From Anisus vortex (lineage: Eukaryota > Mollusca > Gastropoda > Planorbidae): DNA of 64,000 bases. Below are positions 35,200-47,445 of the stretch, one piece after another. Both the position numbers and the translations under genes were made by a program. Each line of letters begins with the position of its first letter. Positions within the stretch are counted from its first letter, which is position 1. Location of the stretch: the NCBI GenBank assembly GCA_949126835.1, contig OX421499.1, forward strand, positions 10,581,224 through 10,645,223, read 5' to 3'. The notes under the pieces were generated by a model. The model had not been told where the DNA came from and did not search any database. It was given only the letters and a program-made list of their open reading frames with translations.

Positions 35200-36440
35200 G
35201 AAAGAAATAATGTACCATAATTACCCAAGTAATACTCAACATGGTACATTTTTCGTACTTAACACTATCGTTTTAACAACCATCAATCAATGGAAGATTA
35301 TAAGACAATTTAAGCAAACATGGCTCACTGGCAGAACTAAATTATAAAAAGTGTCACTACCCAATGGTAATTGTGATTATAACGTGATGGACAAATATTT
35401 CCCCGTTAATATTAATATTAACTAATGTCTCAACAAGTACAAATAATTCAAAAATATTCTAGTCATTCTTATTTTAACTATGTACAGTTGTGTGGATTTC
35501 CACCAAAAATTTGCAAAAAGTCTTAATCTATTTAAACAAATATAACATTGCTCAAACTCTGTCAATTTTCAACAGTTTACTTCTAATATACCAACCAAAA
35601 GATAAGTAATACATAACTCGAATCAAACTATAGGTTACTTCCCCTTTAAATTACAGTGTCAACTTGACATTAACAGGGTTCATACCTAAGATGATGATAC
35701 TTCCCCTTTTCTCAAATATGAGGAGAAAATACGCTCTAGTTACGATTACTACAGTAATCTCAATATTAAAATGTAATCCACTATTATGCGTTTTTGGCAA
35801 ATTTGAAAGTTTAATATAAAAGATTGTTCAGGGTTGAATGAGTGCCCACCTTTAGGTACCTTTGTTTCCCTCCGTTCCTGGATATATGGAATATATATAA
35901 CCTATACAACATAGTGAATATCCACTAGTTTTTCCCATTCTATTACCATGATATAACAATTTAGCAATAGATTTCCAATATTATCTATTAATTTATACCA
36001 ATTAAGATTACATCTCTTTCTAAGATAAAAATTGTACATATTATTATTTAGTTCCATTCATTAACTAAAATAAAACAAGATAATAAATCAACTAGCTCAA
36101 AGTTTTCCCACTTAATTGCATGTGATGACAATTACTTTTATCCATCCATATCAAGTAAATACGTGCATATTATATATTTATTGCATCATGCATCAACATT
36201 TAAATGGAATTTCTTTTCCATAATCAAATGAATTTAAAATATATCAGAACATCAATATTATACATGATTATAAAAATTATTAATACTTTCAAAAGACTTG
36301 ACTTCTGTATGATACAAGTATTCTATAGGTATTCCATAATCAAAATTCAAACGAATGATAGGTTATCATGACACATTCTTAATGAATAAGTGAGATGATC
36401 TGAAAAAGAAGTATGGGGTTATTCAGTCAATCATGTAGCA
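35200..36440 (-). other. AT-rich 3' non-coding region of element A
   Basis: Between the pol remnant and the polypurine tract there is about 1.2 kb of AT-rich sequence without coding features in either orientation. Confidence 0.5.
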
Positions 36441-36480
36441 CCCGAGATAGAGTATCAGCTATGACCTTGTCTCTATCTTG
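36420..36480 (-). other. Deletion junction: RT fingers joined to RNase H tail
   Basis: The main frame ends in RT (PIPRIIDKIETRS, stop). Reading the minus strand one frame over from GACAAGG gives DKVIADTLSRVLHD and a stop. This is the usual end of a gypsy RNase H region (ADxLSR motif). GACAAG occurs on both sides of the join (GACAAGATAGAGACAAGG), consistent with deletion between short repeats. The missing part is most of RT, including its catalytic motif, and nearly all of RNase H. Confidence 0.7.
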
Positions 36481-39400
36481 TCGATGATACGGGGAATGGG
36501 ATACCAGTCGGTCTTTGTCAAATTACTTAATTTCCCAAGGTCTCTATAAAACTGCAGTGTGTGGTCGGCTTTTGGTACCATCAAACAGGGTGTAGACCAT
36601 TTGCTATCACATTTTTCTCCTATGTCATCTTTTAACATATACTTTACATCTAATTTAATATACTCAGGTCTGATGGGGTCAAATGGATGCTGTTTAATAG
36701 ACCTGGCACTATTGGTTAACACTACATCGTGCTTTATGACATGTGTCCTACTGGGAACATTTGTAAACATTGACTTATTTTCATGTACCAGCTCAATAAT
36801 CTTCTCCTTATCTTCTACCGGAAGATGTTCTAGCCTTGTATCTAAACTCTTAAGGGCATCTGTATTATTAAGTTTACTTTCTGCAAACTTATATTCTATC
36901 CTAGATAAATCCGTCGGGACTCTAGCTAATGAAATCATGGGGACCTCCCGTGGTTTACTCTTTTCCCTGGAAACATAGGGCTTAAGTAAATTAATATGGC
37001 ATACCCTCTGTTTTTGTCTCCGGTCAGGAGTCTTTATCAAATAATTGACCTCGCCAAGCTTTGACTCTATCTCATAGGGTCCACTAAACTTTGCACTTAA
37101 AGGCTGATTTTGCAAAGGTAGAAACACAAGAACTTTGTCACCTGGTGCAAAAGTTCTAGCTGTAGCTTTACGGTCATAGTTCTGTCTCATACGCTCCTGC
37201 ATCTGTGGAAAATGAATCTTCACATGGTTAAAAGCATGATAAAGCCTATTTTTAAATTTATCTACATATGACAAAAGTCCAATCGGTTCACTGTCCGTTA
37301 GCCAAGTTTCATGTAGAAGTTTCAACGGACCTCTGACTGAGTGTCCATACACAAGTTCGAATGGGCTAAACCCCAGGGATTCCTGAGTGGCCTCCCTTGC
37401 AGCGAACAGTACATAAGGCACACCCTTATCCCAGTCTTTCTCGTTTTCATAACAGTACTTTTTAAGCATCGATTTTAATGTCTGATGAAACCTTTCCAGA
37501 GCTCCCTGGCTCTCAGGATGATAGGCACTTGATAGCCTATGGCTTATCCCTAATTGTTCCATGACTTGTTTGAAAATGTTCGAAGTAAAGTTAGTCCCCT
37601 GGTCGGACTGTACTGTCTTCGGTAGGCCATAACGTGTGAAGAAATTTGTCAGGGCGTCTACCACCTTCACTGTTGTTATGTTCCGCAACGGAATGGCTTC
37701 CGGGAAGCGAGTGGATGAACACATGACTGTGAGCAGGTATTGAAAACCGGCTTTTGTTTTCAGCAACGGGCCCACGCAATCAATGAGTATATGACTGAAT
37801 GGTTCGTCGAACGCTGGTATCGGCTGGAGTGGAGCGACAGGAATTCGTTGGTTAGGACGTCCTACCATTTGGCATACGTGGCAAGTCTTGCAGTATTGTT
37901 CGACATCTCTTCTCAGTCCTGGCCAGTAGAAGTAAGGGAGGATACGGTGGTGCGTTTTTCGGACTCCCATGTGACCAGCGAAAGGAAGATCATGCGCCAT
38001 ACGCAGTATATCATGACGATAGCACTTAGGTATTACAATCTGGTGAATACTGTCCCACTCGTTTGTACCTGAGTTGAGCGGTTTCGACTTTCTCATCAAC
38101 ACTTCATCTTTCATGTAGAAACATTCCGCCATCGCATCTGCAGTCTTTTCATCAACAGCTTTCATTCTGAGTTGCATTATTACTTCGTCATTCAATTGTT
38201 CTTTCACCAATTTCTGCTTTGGTGACAAAATGTTATCGTTCTCTGTTGCATCACCAGTTGTTAGTTCAGCAAAGAACGTAGCACTTAAATCGATGTCAGG
38301 TGTTTCTGTTATCACTGTTTCATTCGCATGTGTGTCTTCAGAACAGACAAACACATCTTTCGTTGCACTACACGGCGTAGCAGGAGTCTTTACCGACTTC
38401 TTTTTCTGCATTGCTCTTGTCAGTGCACATGTTGGGAGTTCATTGGCAGGACGTAGGTTTTTGTCCTCCGCCATCTTTGTCTCCAACACTTTAACCATGG
38501 GCTCGACAGTGACTCTGCCGCCCATAATGTCATTTCCTAATATCATGGAAACGCCTTTGACGGGTAGTGCGCGCCACACCCCAACTACGATGTTACCTGT
38601 AAAAATATCCGACTCGAGTTTTATTCTGTGCAGTGGAGCTTCCACAGCCTCCATACTAGCACCTCTCAGCACAACAGACTCACCGGTACTGGTGGCATCC
38701 GTTAACGGCACACTGCCCTCCAGGATCACGCTGACAGCAGAACCCGTGTCACGTAATATCTGTATTTTCTTCTTGCTGAGTACATCGACTTCTGTCGACA
38801 CTGTCCCCTCGTAGACAAAGGGTCGAAAATCGGATAGGTCGTCCTCTTCCGGGACTTCAGGAACCATCTGTTCCTCACGGCCTTCTGAAAGCATAATAGA
38901 TTGAGTACAGCTATTCTCTTTTACCTTAGATAGACTGTTCTCAAAAACCATCGACTCCACAACTATGGGCGATGCCGGCCGCATTTCTTTTGAGTTTCTT
39001 GACCATGTGTTGCACACTTCTTCTGTCTGCTTGCTGTCTTTCTGCACTCTGGCACAGTGTAGAATAGCACCTTGCTTCTTGGTAAGGATCCAACAATCTT
39101 TCTTCATGTGGCCCTCTTTCTTGCAATTGAAACATACCACCTTTGCTTTATTTACATCTGTCTGCTTCCTGAAATGAACTAAGTTACTATTATTATTTAC
39201 ACCACTGTTCTTATTATTGTTTTCACTTGTCTCTTTTGGTTTACTAGCCTCCTTGGGCTCTGGTTTGTGCACTTTGGGTTTGTCAGCATAATATGGCTTT
39301 ATGCTGGCGTGAATCATGGCATAGTTATCTGCCAATCTAGCAGCTTCATGCACATCTTCAACCCCTCGGTCTGAGATGTGGGTTTTAATATCCACTCGAA

Positions 39401-40265
39401 TACAATCATTGAATTCCTCAAACAATATTAGGTTCTTGAGTTTATCAAACTCACTTACATTCTGTGATCTTAGCCACTGTTCTAACATTTTTTCCTTTTG
39501 TCTCAAAAAGTCTACATGAGTTTGATCATATGCCTTCTTTCTGTCTCTAAATAGCTTTCTATATTTTTCTGGTGTCAGGGAATAACTTTTTAGCACCCTA
39601 TCTTTGATTACTTCATAGTCATTTATTTCCTCGGGTGTTAAACTCAACACTACGTCCAATGCTTTTCCTTTGTTGAGAGTTGACCTTAACAATAAAGCCA
39701 TCTTATCATCAGGGAACTGATAATCTACAGCTATCCTCTCAAAAAGCAAAAAGAAATCTTGAACATCTTCTTCTCTGAATATAGGCAAGTGTTGCTTCAT
39801 TGCGCTAATATCCATACCATTGCTGTCCCTACGATGGTCAGGTCTGTTCATGCGTGCCATCTCTATCCTTTCTCTGCTTTCAATACTAATTCTTTCATTT
39901 TCTATCCTAATTCTTTCCAATTCCATTCTCTTCATAGCTAATTGGAATTTTAGGTTTTCACTCAACCCTTCATCTTCATCATTGTTTGATGATCTAGATG
40001 ACATATTTCTTACCTCGTCTCCGTGGGCAATTACCTCGCCCCCACTGGGAGCTACATAACCTTCATTGATATCGTTCTGTCCCACTTCAACTACATTAAC
40101 AGTGTTCATGGCATTCTGCCCGTTCAAACATGTCATAATTTCTTTGGTCAAACGATTACGATTAGGTCTTGCCTGTCCTGCCTCAATCCCAAAGGACTCA
40201 GCTAATTCTTTTAGTTCAGCAAATGACATGGCATTAAGTTCCTCACTTGATATATTCGAAGCCAT
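36459..40265 (-). CDS. Element A gag-protease-integrase-RT(partial) polyprotein, 1268 aa
   Basis: Domains in order: a SAP/HeH-like motif (residues 8-48); a charged helix (101-140); a capsid region with a SCAN-like C-terminal part (about 160-320); a CCHC knuckle (C378, C381, H386, C391); an aspartic protease (DTG 506-508, ILGND 575-579); the integrase zinc domain (H758, H765, C792, C795); a DD35E core (D829, D888, E924); an integrase C-terminal GPY motif (1062-1064); and the first part of RT (about 1180-1260, with KWSTPCLMVPKAD and YPIPRI). Integrase before RT is the Gmr1-like order, as in Ty1/copia but within the Ty3/gypsy clade. RT stops at 36459 because of an internal deletion. Gag, protease and integrase look intact, so it could make particles and integrase but needs RT in trans. 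Confidence 0.92.
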   Translation of the reverse strand: MASNISSEELNAMSFAELKELAESFGIEAGQARPNRNRLTKEIMTCLNGQNAMNTVNVVEVGQNDINEGYVAPSGGEVIAHGDEVRNMSSRSSNNDEDEGLSENLKFQLAMKRMELERIRIENERISIESRERIEMARMNRPDHRRDSNGMDISAMKQHLPIFREEDVQDFFLLFERIAVDYQFPDDKMALLLRSTLNKGKALDVVLSLTPEEINDYEVIKDRVLKSYSLTPEKYRKLFRDRKKAYDQTHVDFLRQKEKMLEQWLRSQNVSEFDKLKNLILFEEFNDCIRVDIKTHISDRGVEDVHEAARLADNYAMIHASIKPYYADKPKVHKPEPKEASKPKETSENNNKNSGVNNNSNLVHFRKQTDVNKAKVVCFNCKKEGHMKKDCWILTKKQGAILHCARVQKDSKQTEEVCNTWSRNSKEMRPASPIVVESMVFENSLSKVKENSCTQSIMLSEGREEQMVPEVPEEDDLSDFRPFVYEGTVSTEVDVLSKKKIQILRDTGSAVSVILEGSVPLTDATSTGESVVLRGASMEAVEAPLHRIKLESDIFTGNIVVGVWRALPVKGVSMILGNDIMGGRVTVEPMVKVLETKMAEDKNLRPANELPTCALTRAMQKKKSVKTPATPCSATKDVFVCSEDTHANETVITETPDIDLSATFFAELTTGDATENDNILSPKQKLVKEQLNDEVIMQLRMKAVDEKTADAMAECFYMKDEVLMRKSKPLNSGTNEWDSIHQIVIPKCYRHDILRMAHDLPFAGHMGVRKTHHRILPYFYWPGLRRDVEQYCKTCHVCQMVGRPNQRIPVAPLQPIPAFDEPFSHILIDCVGPLLKTKAGFQYLLTVMCSSTRFPEAIPLRNITTVKVVDALTNFFTRYGLPKTVQSDQGTNFTSNIFKQVMEQLGISHRLSSAYHPESQGALERFHQTLKSMLKKYCYENEKDWDKGVPYVLFAAREATQESLGFSPFELVYGHSVRGPLKLLHETWLTDSEPIGLLSYVDKFKNRLYHAFNHVKIHFPQMQERMRQNYDRKATARTFAPGDKVLVFLPLQNQPLSAKFSGPYEIESKLGEVNYLIKTPDRRQKQRVCHINLLKPYVSREKSKPREVPMISLARVPTDLSRIEYKFAESKLNNTDALKSLDTRLEHLPVEDKEKIIELVHENKSMFTNVPSRTHVIKHDVVLTNSARSIKQHPFDPIRPEYIKLDVKYMLKDDIGEKCDSKWSTPCLMVPKADHTLQFYRDLGKLSNLTKTDWYPIPRIIDKIETRS

Positions 40266-40516
40266 AGTATAGCGTTCGAAATATTTGTGATAGTAGAGTA
40301 GTATATATTGTATAATAAAATATAACGTTCCAACTTACGATTTGTCCAGAAATTTGCACAATATAATATTAAACACTTCGTGGAATCTTCACACTTCCCA
40401 AGGAATAAATGCGCAAACCAGTTCTCTCCTCTTTTTAAAAAGAATAGTTTCACAGTCCTAGAAAACGAAACACAAATATGCCGCTCTCAGTACTACTAAT
40501 GTCACAAAATATTTAT

Positions 40517-40684
40517 AGGTCAGGAAAAATATAACTCAAATTTTCCAGACGAGATCAACAAATTTTTTCCAATCCTAGATCAGGAAAAGTAGAACTCAAA
40601 TATACCGATCGATACCACCAAATTTTGTCAATCCTAGGTCAGGAAAAGTAGAACTCAAATATACCGGGCGAGACCACCAAATTT
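40517..40684 (-). repeat. Triplicated primer-binding-site leader of element A
   Basis: Immediately inside the 5' LTR a block of 59-60 bp occurs three times (plus-strand marker CAGGAAAA at 40521, 40581 and 40640). In element orientation each block carries a TTTGGTGGTMTCG-like primer site (weaker in the distal copy, TTTGTTGATCTCG) and then TTTGAGTT. The copy next to the LTR is the functional candidate. The tRNA primer was not identified. Confidence 0.7.
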
Positions 40685-41360
40685 TGTTACGTCCACAATC
40701 CCCTTGTGGCCAGAGCTGTGTAGATCTTGCTGATAATTCTCGTTAGTCCTAGGGGAGACTTTAATTATTAGTATTTATGTTTCAGTATTACACGAACTCT
40801 TCTTATAGTCCTGGGCACAAATTCAGTATTTGTATTCCAACATTTCCTTTCTTGTACATTAGGGTAGTAAATAAATCTTGTAGTAATGTATACAACATAA
40901 TAGAATAGTAACTTGACAAGGAAGCTTCAGTGTAACTGTTGTTGATAGTTTATTTCAGGTGGTATGTTCAATATATACAATATATCTATTATGTACAGTT
41001 AGAATAAAATAGTGCAAACACAAACGTTCTCAAAGGAACATATTTTGAAACTCTCTGTCTTTCAGACAAAACAAATCATTAAATACTATCCGAGTGGTGC
41101 AAGGGATAGACCCATTACCAGTAGGGGTGAAAATCATGGTATCATTACAAAACTCATAACAAAAACGATAGGAACTTCCCCTATTAAATAATGAGTCGTT
41201 CCCAGACTCTGAGAATTTGAGATCAACACAGAATCCCAACATTACCTAGAACCTTTTATTTTCCTACTAAACGTCCTAATATGGTGTGTAGTAAGAAAAA
41301 AGAGAGAGAGAGGAATAAACATTGCGTGTTCCAATTCTTGGAAAAACAATATACATGACA
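40685..41360 (-). repeat. 5' LTR of element A (676 bp)
   Basis: Near-identical partner of 34508-35185. It carries TG...CA ends in element orientation and is followed on the plus side by the ACAC target duplication. Confidence 0.95.
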
Positions 41361-41552
41361 ACACTCACTCACGAACATACACGCATATAAACATTAAAAA
41401 ACAACATGAGCACACGCACACATATGCACATACATGTGCATACAATGGCATGAACTTACAAACACACTAACACACACATTCACAAAAGAGCATGTGCACA
41501 GGTATATAAAAAAAAAATCCTAAACACACACATTCCTTTCGTTAATCTCCAC

Positions 41553-41962
41553 TGTACAACCATAGCCTGACAAGTACAATAGAACAATAACTGACAAGTA
41601 CATTAGAACAATAACTGACAAGTACAATAGAACAATAACTGACAAGTACAATAGAACAATAACTGACAAGTACAATAGAACAATAACTGACAAGTACAAT
41701 AGAACAATAACTGACAAGTACAATAGAACAATAACTGACAAGTACATTAGAACAATAACTGACAAGTACAATAGAACAATAACTGACAAGTACAATAGAA
41801 CAATAACTGACAAGTACAATAGAACAATAACTGACAAGTACAATAGAACAATAACTGACAAGTACAATAGAACAATAACTGACAAGTACAATAGAACAAT
41901 AACTGACAAGTACAATAGAACAATAACTGACAAGTACAATAGAACAATAACTGACAAGTAAA
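41553..41962. repeat. Minisatellite, 24-bp unit x ~17
   Basis: The unit is built on AACAATAACTGACAAGTACA plus ATAG. The 24-bp period makes an 8-residue repeating antisense frame (145 codons) that is not a gene. Confidence 0.95.
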
Positions 41963-42455
41963 AAGAAATCTAAAGTAATTTCATTTCATTATAGTGATCA
42001 CATCCACTGTACAACCATAGCCTGACAAGTACAATAGAACAATAACTGACAAGTAAAAAGAAATCTAAAGTAATTTCATTTCATTATAGTGATCACATCC
42101 ACTGTACAACCATAGCCTTTAAATGAGAACAATATCTGACAAGTAAAAAGAAATCTAAAGTAATTTCATTTCATTATAGTGATCACATCCACTGTACAAC
42201 AATAGCCTTTAAATGAGAACAATATCTGACAAGTAAACAGAAATCTAAAGTAATTTCATTTCATTATAGTGATCACATCCACTGTACAACCATAGCCTTT
42301 AAATGAGAACAATATCTGACAAGTAAAAAGAAATCTAAAGTAATTTCATTTCATTATAGTGATCACATCCACTGTACAACCATAGCCTTTAAATGAGAAC
42401 AATAGCTGACAAGTAAAAAGAAATCTAAAGTAAATTCATTTCATTATAGTGATCA
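41963..42455. repeat. Tandem repeat, 90-bp unit x ~5
   Basis: GATCACATCC recurs at 42091, 42181, 42271 and 42361. The unit contains CACTGTACAACCATAGCC and CTGACAAGTA, both also present at the left edge of the 24-bp array. The 24-bp array therefore looks like an internal expansion of part of the 90-bp unit. Confidence 0.9.
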
Positions 42456-42659
42456 CAATACAAATTTGTTAGAGATGTGTCCAAGTTATCATAGTTATAT
42501 TGTTGACAAAAATAATCGTGTTCCTAAAGTTTCGATATAATGCAGATGGGTTTCACATGACAGTGGATATTTGGTCAACATGAATATGAAATAGTGAAAA
42601 GTCCACGACTAACCAGTGGAAAAATAAAATTCCAACTATACATGACGGGGTGTGTCTTA

Positions 42660-45600
42660 CACCTATAATTCAACTCAGACCTCTAGTTCAACTCATACAT
42701 ATAGCTCCATTCATTCATTTAGTTTAACTCAGACCTCTAATTCCACCCATACATATAGTTCCACTCATACATATAGTTCCACTCATACATATAGTTCCAC
42801 TCATACATATAGTTCCACTCATACATATAGTTCCACTCATATATATAGTTCCACTCATACATATGGTTCCACTCATACATATGGTTCCACTCATAGATAT
42901 AGTTCCACCCATACATATTGTTCTACTCATACAAACAGTTCCACTCATACATATAGTTCCACTCATACATATGGTTCCACTCATACATATAGTTCCACTC
43001 ATACATATGGTTCCACTCATACATATAGTTCCACTCATACATATAGTTCGACCCATACATATAGTTCCACCCATACATATAGTTCCACTCATACATATAG
43101 TTCCACTCATACATAGAGCTCCACTCATACATATAGTTCCACTCATACATATAGTTCCACTCATACATATAGTTCCACTCATACATATAGTTCCACTCAT
43201 ACATAGAGCTCCACTCATACATATAGTTCCACTCATACATATAGTTCCACTCATACATATAGTTCCACTCATACATATAGTTCCACTCATACATAGAGCT
43301 CCACTCATACATATAGTTCCACTCATACATATAGTTCCACTCATAGATATAGTTCCACCCATACATATTGTTCTACTCATACAAACAGTTCCACTCATAC
43401 ATATAGTTCCACTCATACATATGGTTCCACTCATACATATGGTTCCACTCATACATATGGTTCCACTCATACATATAGTTCCACTCATACATATAGTTCC
43501 ACCCATACATATAGTTCCACCCATACATATAGTTCCACTCATACATATAGTTCCACTCATACATATAGTTCCACTCATACATATAGTTCCACTAATACAT
43601 ATAGTTCCACTCATACATATAGTTCCACTCATACATAGAGCTCCACTCATACATATAGTTCCACTCATACATATAGTTCCACTCATACATATAGTTCCAC
43701 TCATACATAGAGCTCCACTCATACATATAGTTCCACTCATACATATAGTTCCACTCATACATTTTGTTCCACTCATACATATAGTTCCACTCATACATAT
43801 AGTTCCACTCATACATATAGTTCCACTCATACATATAGTTCCACTCATACATATAGTTCCACTCATACATTGAGCTCAACTGATACATATAGTTCCACTC
43901 ATACATATAGTTCCACTGATACATATAGTTCCACTCATACATATAGTTCCTCTCATACATAGAGCTCTACTCATACATATAGTTCCACTCATACATATAG
44001 TTCCACTCATACATAGAGCTCCACACATACATATAGTTCCACTCATACATAGAGCTCCACTCATACATATAGTTCAACTCATACATATAGTTCCACTCAT
44101 ACATATAGTTCCACTCATACATAGAGCTCCACACATACATATAGTTCCACTCATACATATAGTTCCACTCATACATATAGTTCCACTCATACATAGAGCT
44201 CCATACATACATATAGTTCCACTCATACATATAGTTCCACTCATACATATAGTTCCACTCATACATAGAGCTCCACACATACATATAGTTCCACTCATAC
44301 ATATAGTTCTACTCATACATATAGTTCCACTCATACATAGAGCTCCACACATACATATAGTTCCACTCATACATAGAGCTCCACACATACATATAGTTCC
44401 ACTCATACATATAGTTCCACTCATACATAGAGCTCCACACATACATATAGTTCCACTCATACATATAGTTCTACTCATACATATAGTTCCACTCATACAT
44501 AGAGCTCCACACATACATATAGTTCCACTCATACATAGAGCTCCACTCATACATATAGTTCAACTCATACATATAGTTCCACTCATACATATAGTTCCAC
44601 TCATACATATAGTTCCACTCATACATAGAGCTCCACACATACATATAGTTCCACTCATACATATAGTTCTACTCATACATATAGTTCCACTCATACATAG
44701 AGCTCCACACATACATATAGTTCCACTCATACATAGAGCTCCACACATACATATAGTTACACTCATACATATAGTTCCACTCATACATAGAGCTCCACAC
44801 ATACATATAGTTCCACTCATACATATAGTTCTACTCATACATATAGTTCCACTCATACATAGAGCTCCACACATACATATAGTTCCACTCATACATAGAG
44901 CTCCACACATACATATAGTTCCACTCATACATATAGTTCCACTCATACATAGAGCTCCACACATACATATAGTTCCACTCGTACATATAGTTTCACTCAT
45001 ACATATAGTTCCACTCATACATATAGTTCCACTCATACATAGAGCTCCACACATACATATAGTTCCACTCATACATATAGTTCCACTCATACATAGAGCT
45101 CCACACATACATATAGTTCCTCTCATACATAGAGCTCCACTCATACATATAGTTCCACTCATACATAGAGCTCCACACATACATATAGTTCCACTCATAC
45201 ATATAGTTCCACTCATACATAGAGCTCCACACATACATATAGTTCCACTCATACATATAGTTCCACACATACATATAGTTCCACTCATACATATAGTTCC
45301 ACTCATACATAGAGCTCCACACATACATATAGTTCCTCTCATACATAGAGCTCCACTCATACATATAGTTCCACTCATACATAGAGCTCCACACATACAT
45401 AGAGCTCCACTCATACATATAGTTCCACACATACATATAGTTCCACACATACATATAGTTCCACTCATACATATAGTTCCACTCATACATAGAGTTCCAC
45501 TCATACATATAGTTCCACTCATACATAGAGCTCCATACATACATATAGTTCCACTCATACATATAGTTCCACTCATACATATAGTTCCACTCATACATAT

Positions 45601-47445
45601 AGTTCCACTCATACATATAGTTCCACTCATACATATAGTTCCTCTCATACATAGAGCTCCACTCATACATATAGTTCCACTCATACATATAGTTCCACTC
45701 ATACATATAGTTCCACTCATACATAGAGCTCCACACATACATATAGTTCCACACATACATATAGTTCCACTCATACATATAGTTCCACTCATACATAGAG
45801 CTCCACACATACATATAGTTCCACTCATACATAGAGCTCCACACATACATATAGTTCCACTCATACATATAGTTCCACTCATACATAGAGCTCCACACAT
45901 ACATATAGTTCCACTCGTACATATAGTTTCACTCATACATATAGTTCCACTCATACATATAGTTCCACTCATACATAGAGCTCCACACATACATATAGTT
46001 CCTCTCATACATAGAGCTCCACTCATACATATAGTTCCACTCATACATAGAGCTCCACACATACATATAGTTCCACTCATACATATAGTTCCACTCATAC
46101 ATAGAGCTCCACGCATACATAGAGCTCCACTCATACATATAGTTCCACACATACATATAGTTCCACTCATACATAGAGCTCCACACATACATATAGTTCC
46201 ACTCATACATAGAGCTCCACTCATACATATAGTTCCACTCATACATAGAGCTCCACACATACATATAGTTCCACTCATACATATAGTTACACTCATACAT
46301 AGAGCTCCACACATACATATAGTTCCACTCATACATATAGTTCCACTCATACATAGAGCTCCACACATACATAGAGCTCCACTCATACATATAGTTCCAC
46401 ACATACATATAGTTCCACTCATACATAGAGCTCCACACATACATATAGTTCCACACATACATATAGTTCCACTCATACATAGAGCTCCACACATACATAT
46501 AGTTCCACACATACATATAGTTCCACTCATACATATAGTTCCACTCATACATAGAGTTCCACTCATACATATAGTTCCACTCATACATAGAGTTCCACTC
46601 ATACATAGAGCTACACTCATACATAGAGTTCCACTCATACATAGAGCTACACTCATACATAGAGTTCCACTCATACATAGAGCTACACTCATACATATAG
46701 TTCCACTCATACATATAGTTCCACTCATACATATAGTTCCACACATACATATAGTTCCACTCATACATATAGTTCCACTCATACATAGAGCTACACTCAT
46801 ACATAGAGTTCCACACATACATAGAGTTCCACTCATACATAGAGTTCCACACATACATATAGTTCCACACATACATATAGTTCCACTCATACATATAGTT
46901 CCACTCATACATAGAGTTCCACTCATACATAGAGTTCCACTCATACATAGAGTTCCACTCATACATATAGTTCCACACATACATATAGTTCCACTCATAC
47001 ATAGAGTTCCACTCATACATATAGTTCCACACATACATATAGTTCCACGTATACATATAGTTCCACACATACATATAGTTCCACTCATACATAGAGTTCC
47101 ACTCATACATATAGTTCCACACATACATAGAGTTCCACTCATACATAGAGTTCCACTCATACATATAGTTCCACACATACATATAGTTCCACACATACAT
47201 ATAGTTCGACTCATACATATAGTTCCACTCATACATATAGTTCCACACATACATATAGTTCCACTCATACATAGAGTTCCACTCATACATATAGTTCCAC
47301 ACATACATATAGTTCCACTCATACATATAGTTCCACTCATACATATAGTTCCACACATACATATAGTTCCACACATACATATAGTTCGACTCATACATAT
47401 AGTTCCACTCATACATAGAGCTCCACTCATACATATAGTTCGACT
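42660..47445. repeat. Very long minisatellite, 18-bp unit x ~265
   Basis: The unit is ACTCATACATATAGTTCC, with common variants AGAGCTCC, AGAGTTCC and ACACATAC. Variant order repeats over 360 bp (GTTCTACTC at 44307/44667 and 44469/44829), 936 bp (CGTACATATAGTTTC at 44980 and 45916) and 180 bp (GTTCGACTC at 47205 and 47385). The unit is six codons and lacks stops in two minus frames, giving frames of up to 956 codons (MSGTIC repeats). There is no start context, terminal unique coding sequence, signal peptide or codon-level constraint, so it is not called as a gene. Confidence 0.97.

Larger units (their letters stand above)
34508..41360 (-). mobile_element. Element A: Gmr1-like Ty3/gypsy LTR retrotransposon, RT/RNase H deleted
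   Basis: This is a complete insertion read on the minus strand. The LTRs are 40685-41360 (5') and 34508-35185 (3'), with target duplication ACAC at 34504-34507 and 41361-41364. Internally it has a triplicated primer-site leader, one 1268-codon gag-PR-IN-RT frame and a G-rich polypurine tract beside the 3' LTR. The LTRs differ by very few bases, so the insertion is young. It cannot supply RT or RNase H itself. Confidence 0.92.

Noticed and set aside
36559..40272. Plus-strand frames of 60-194 codons opposite element A
   Set aside because: Antisense shadows of the gag-pol frame without domains of their own.
42724..43873. 336- and 380-codon frames on opposite strands over the same DNA
   Set aside because: Both come from the 18-bp repeat; simultaneous opening on both strands is a repeat artefact.
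44560..47430. 956-codon minus-strand open frame of MSGTIC-type repeats
   Set aside because: It lies wholly within the 18-bp array and follows from a stop-free six-codon unit. There is no unique coding flank, signal peptide, splice site or synonymous bias.
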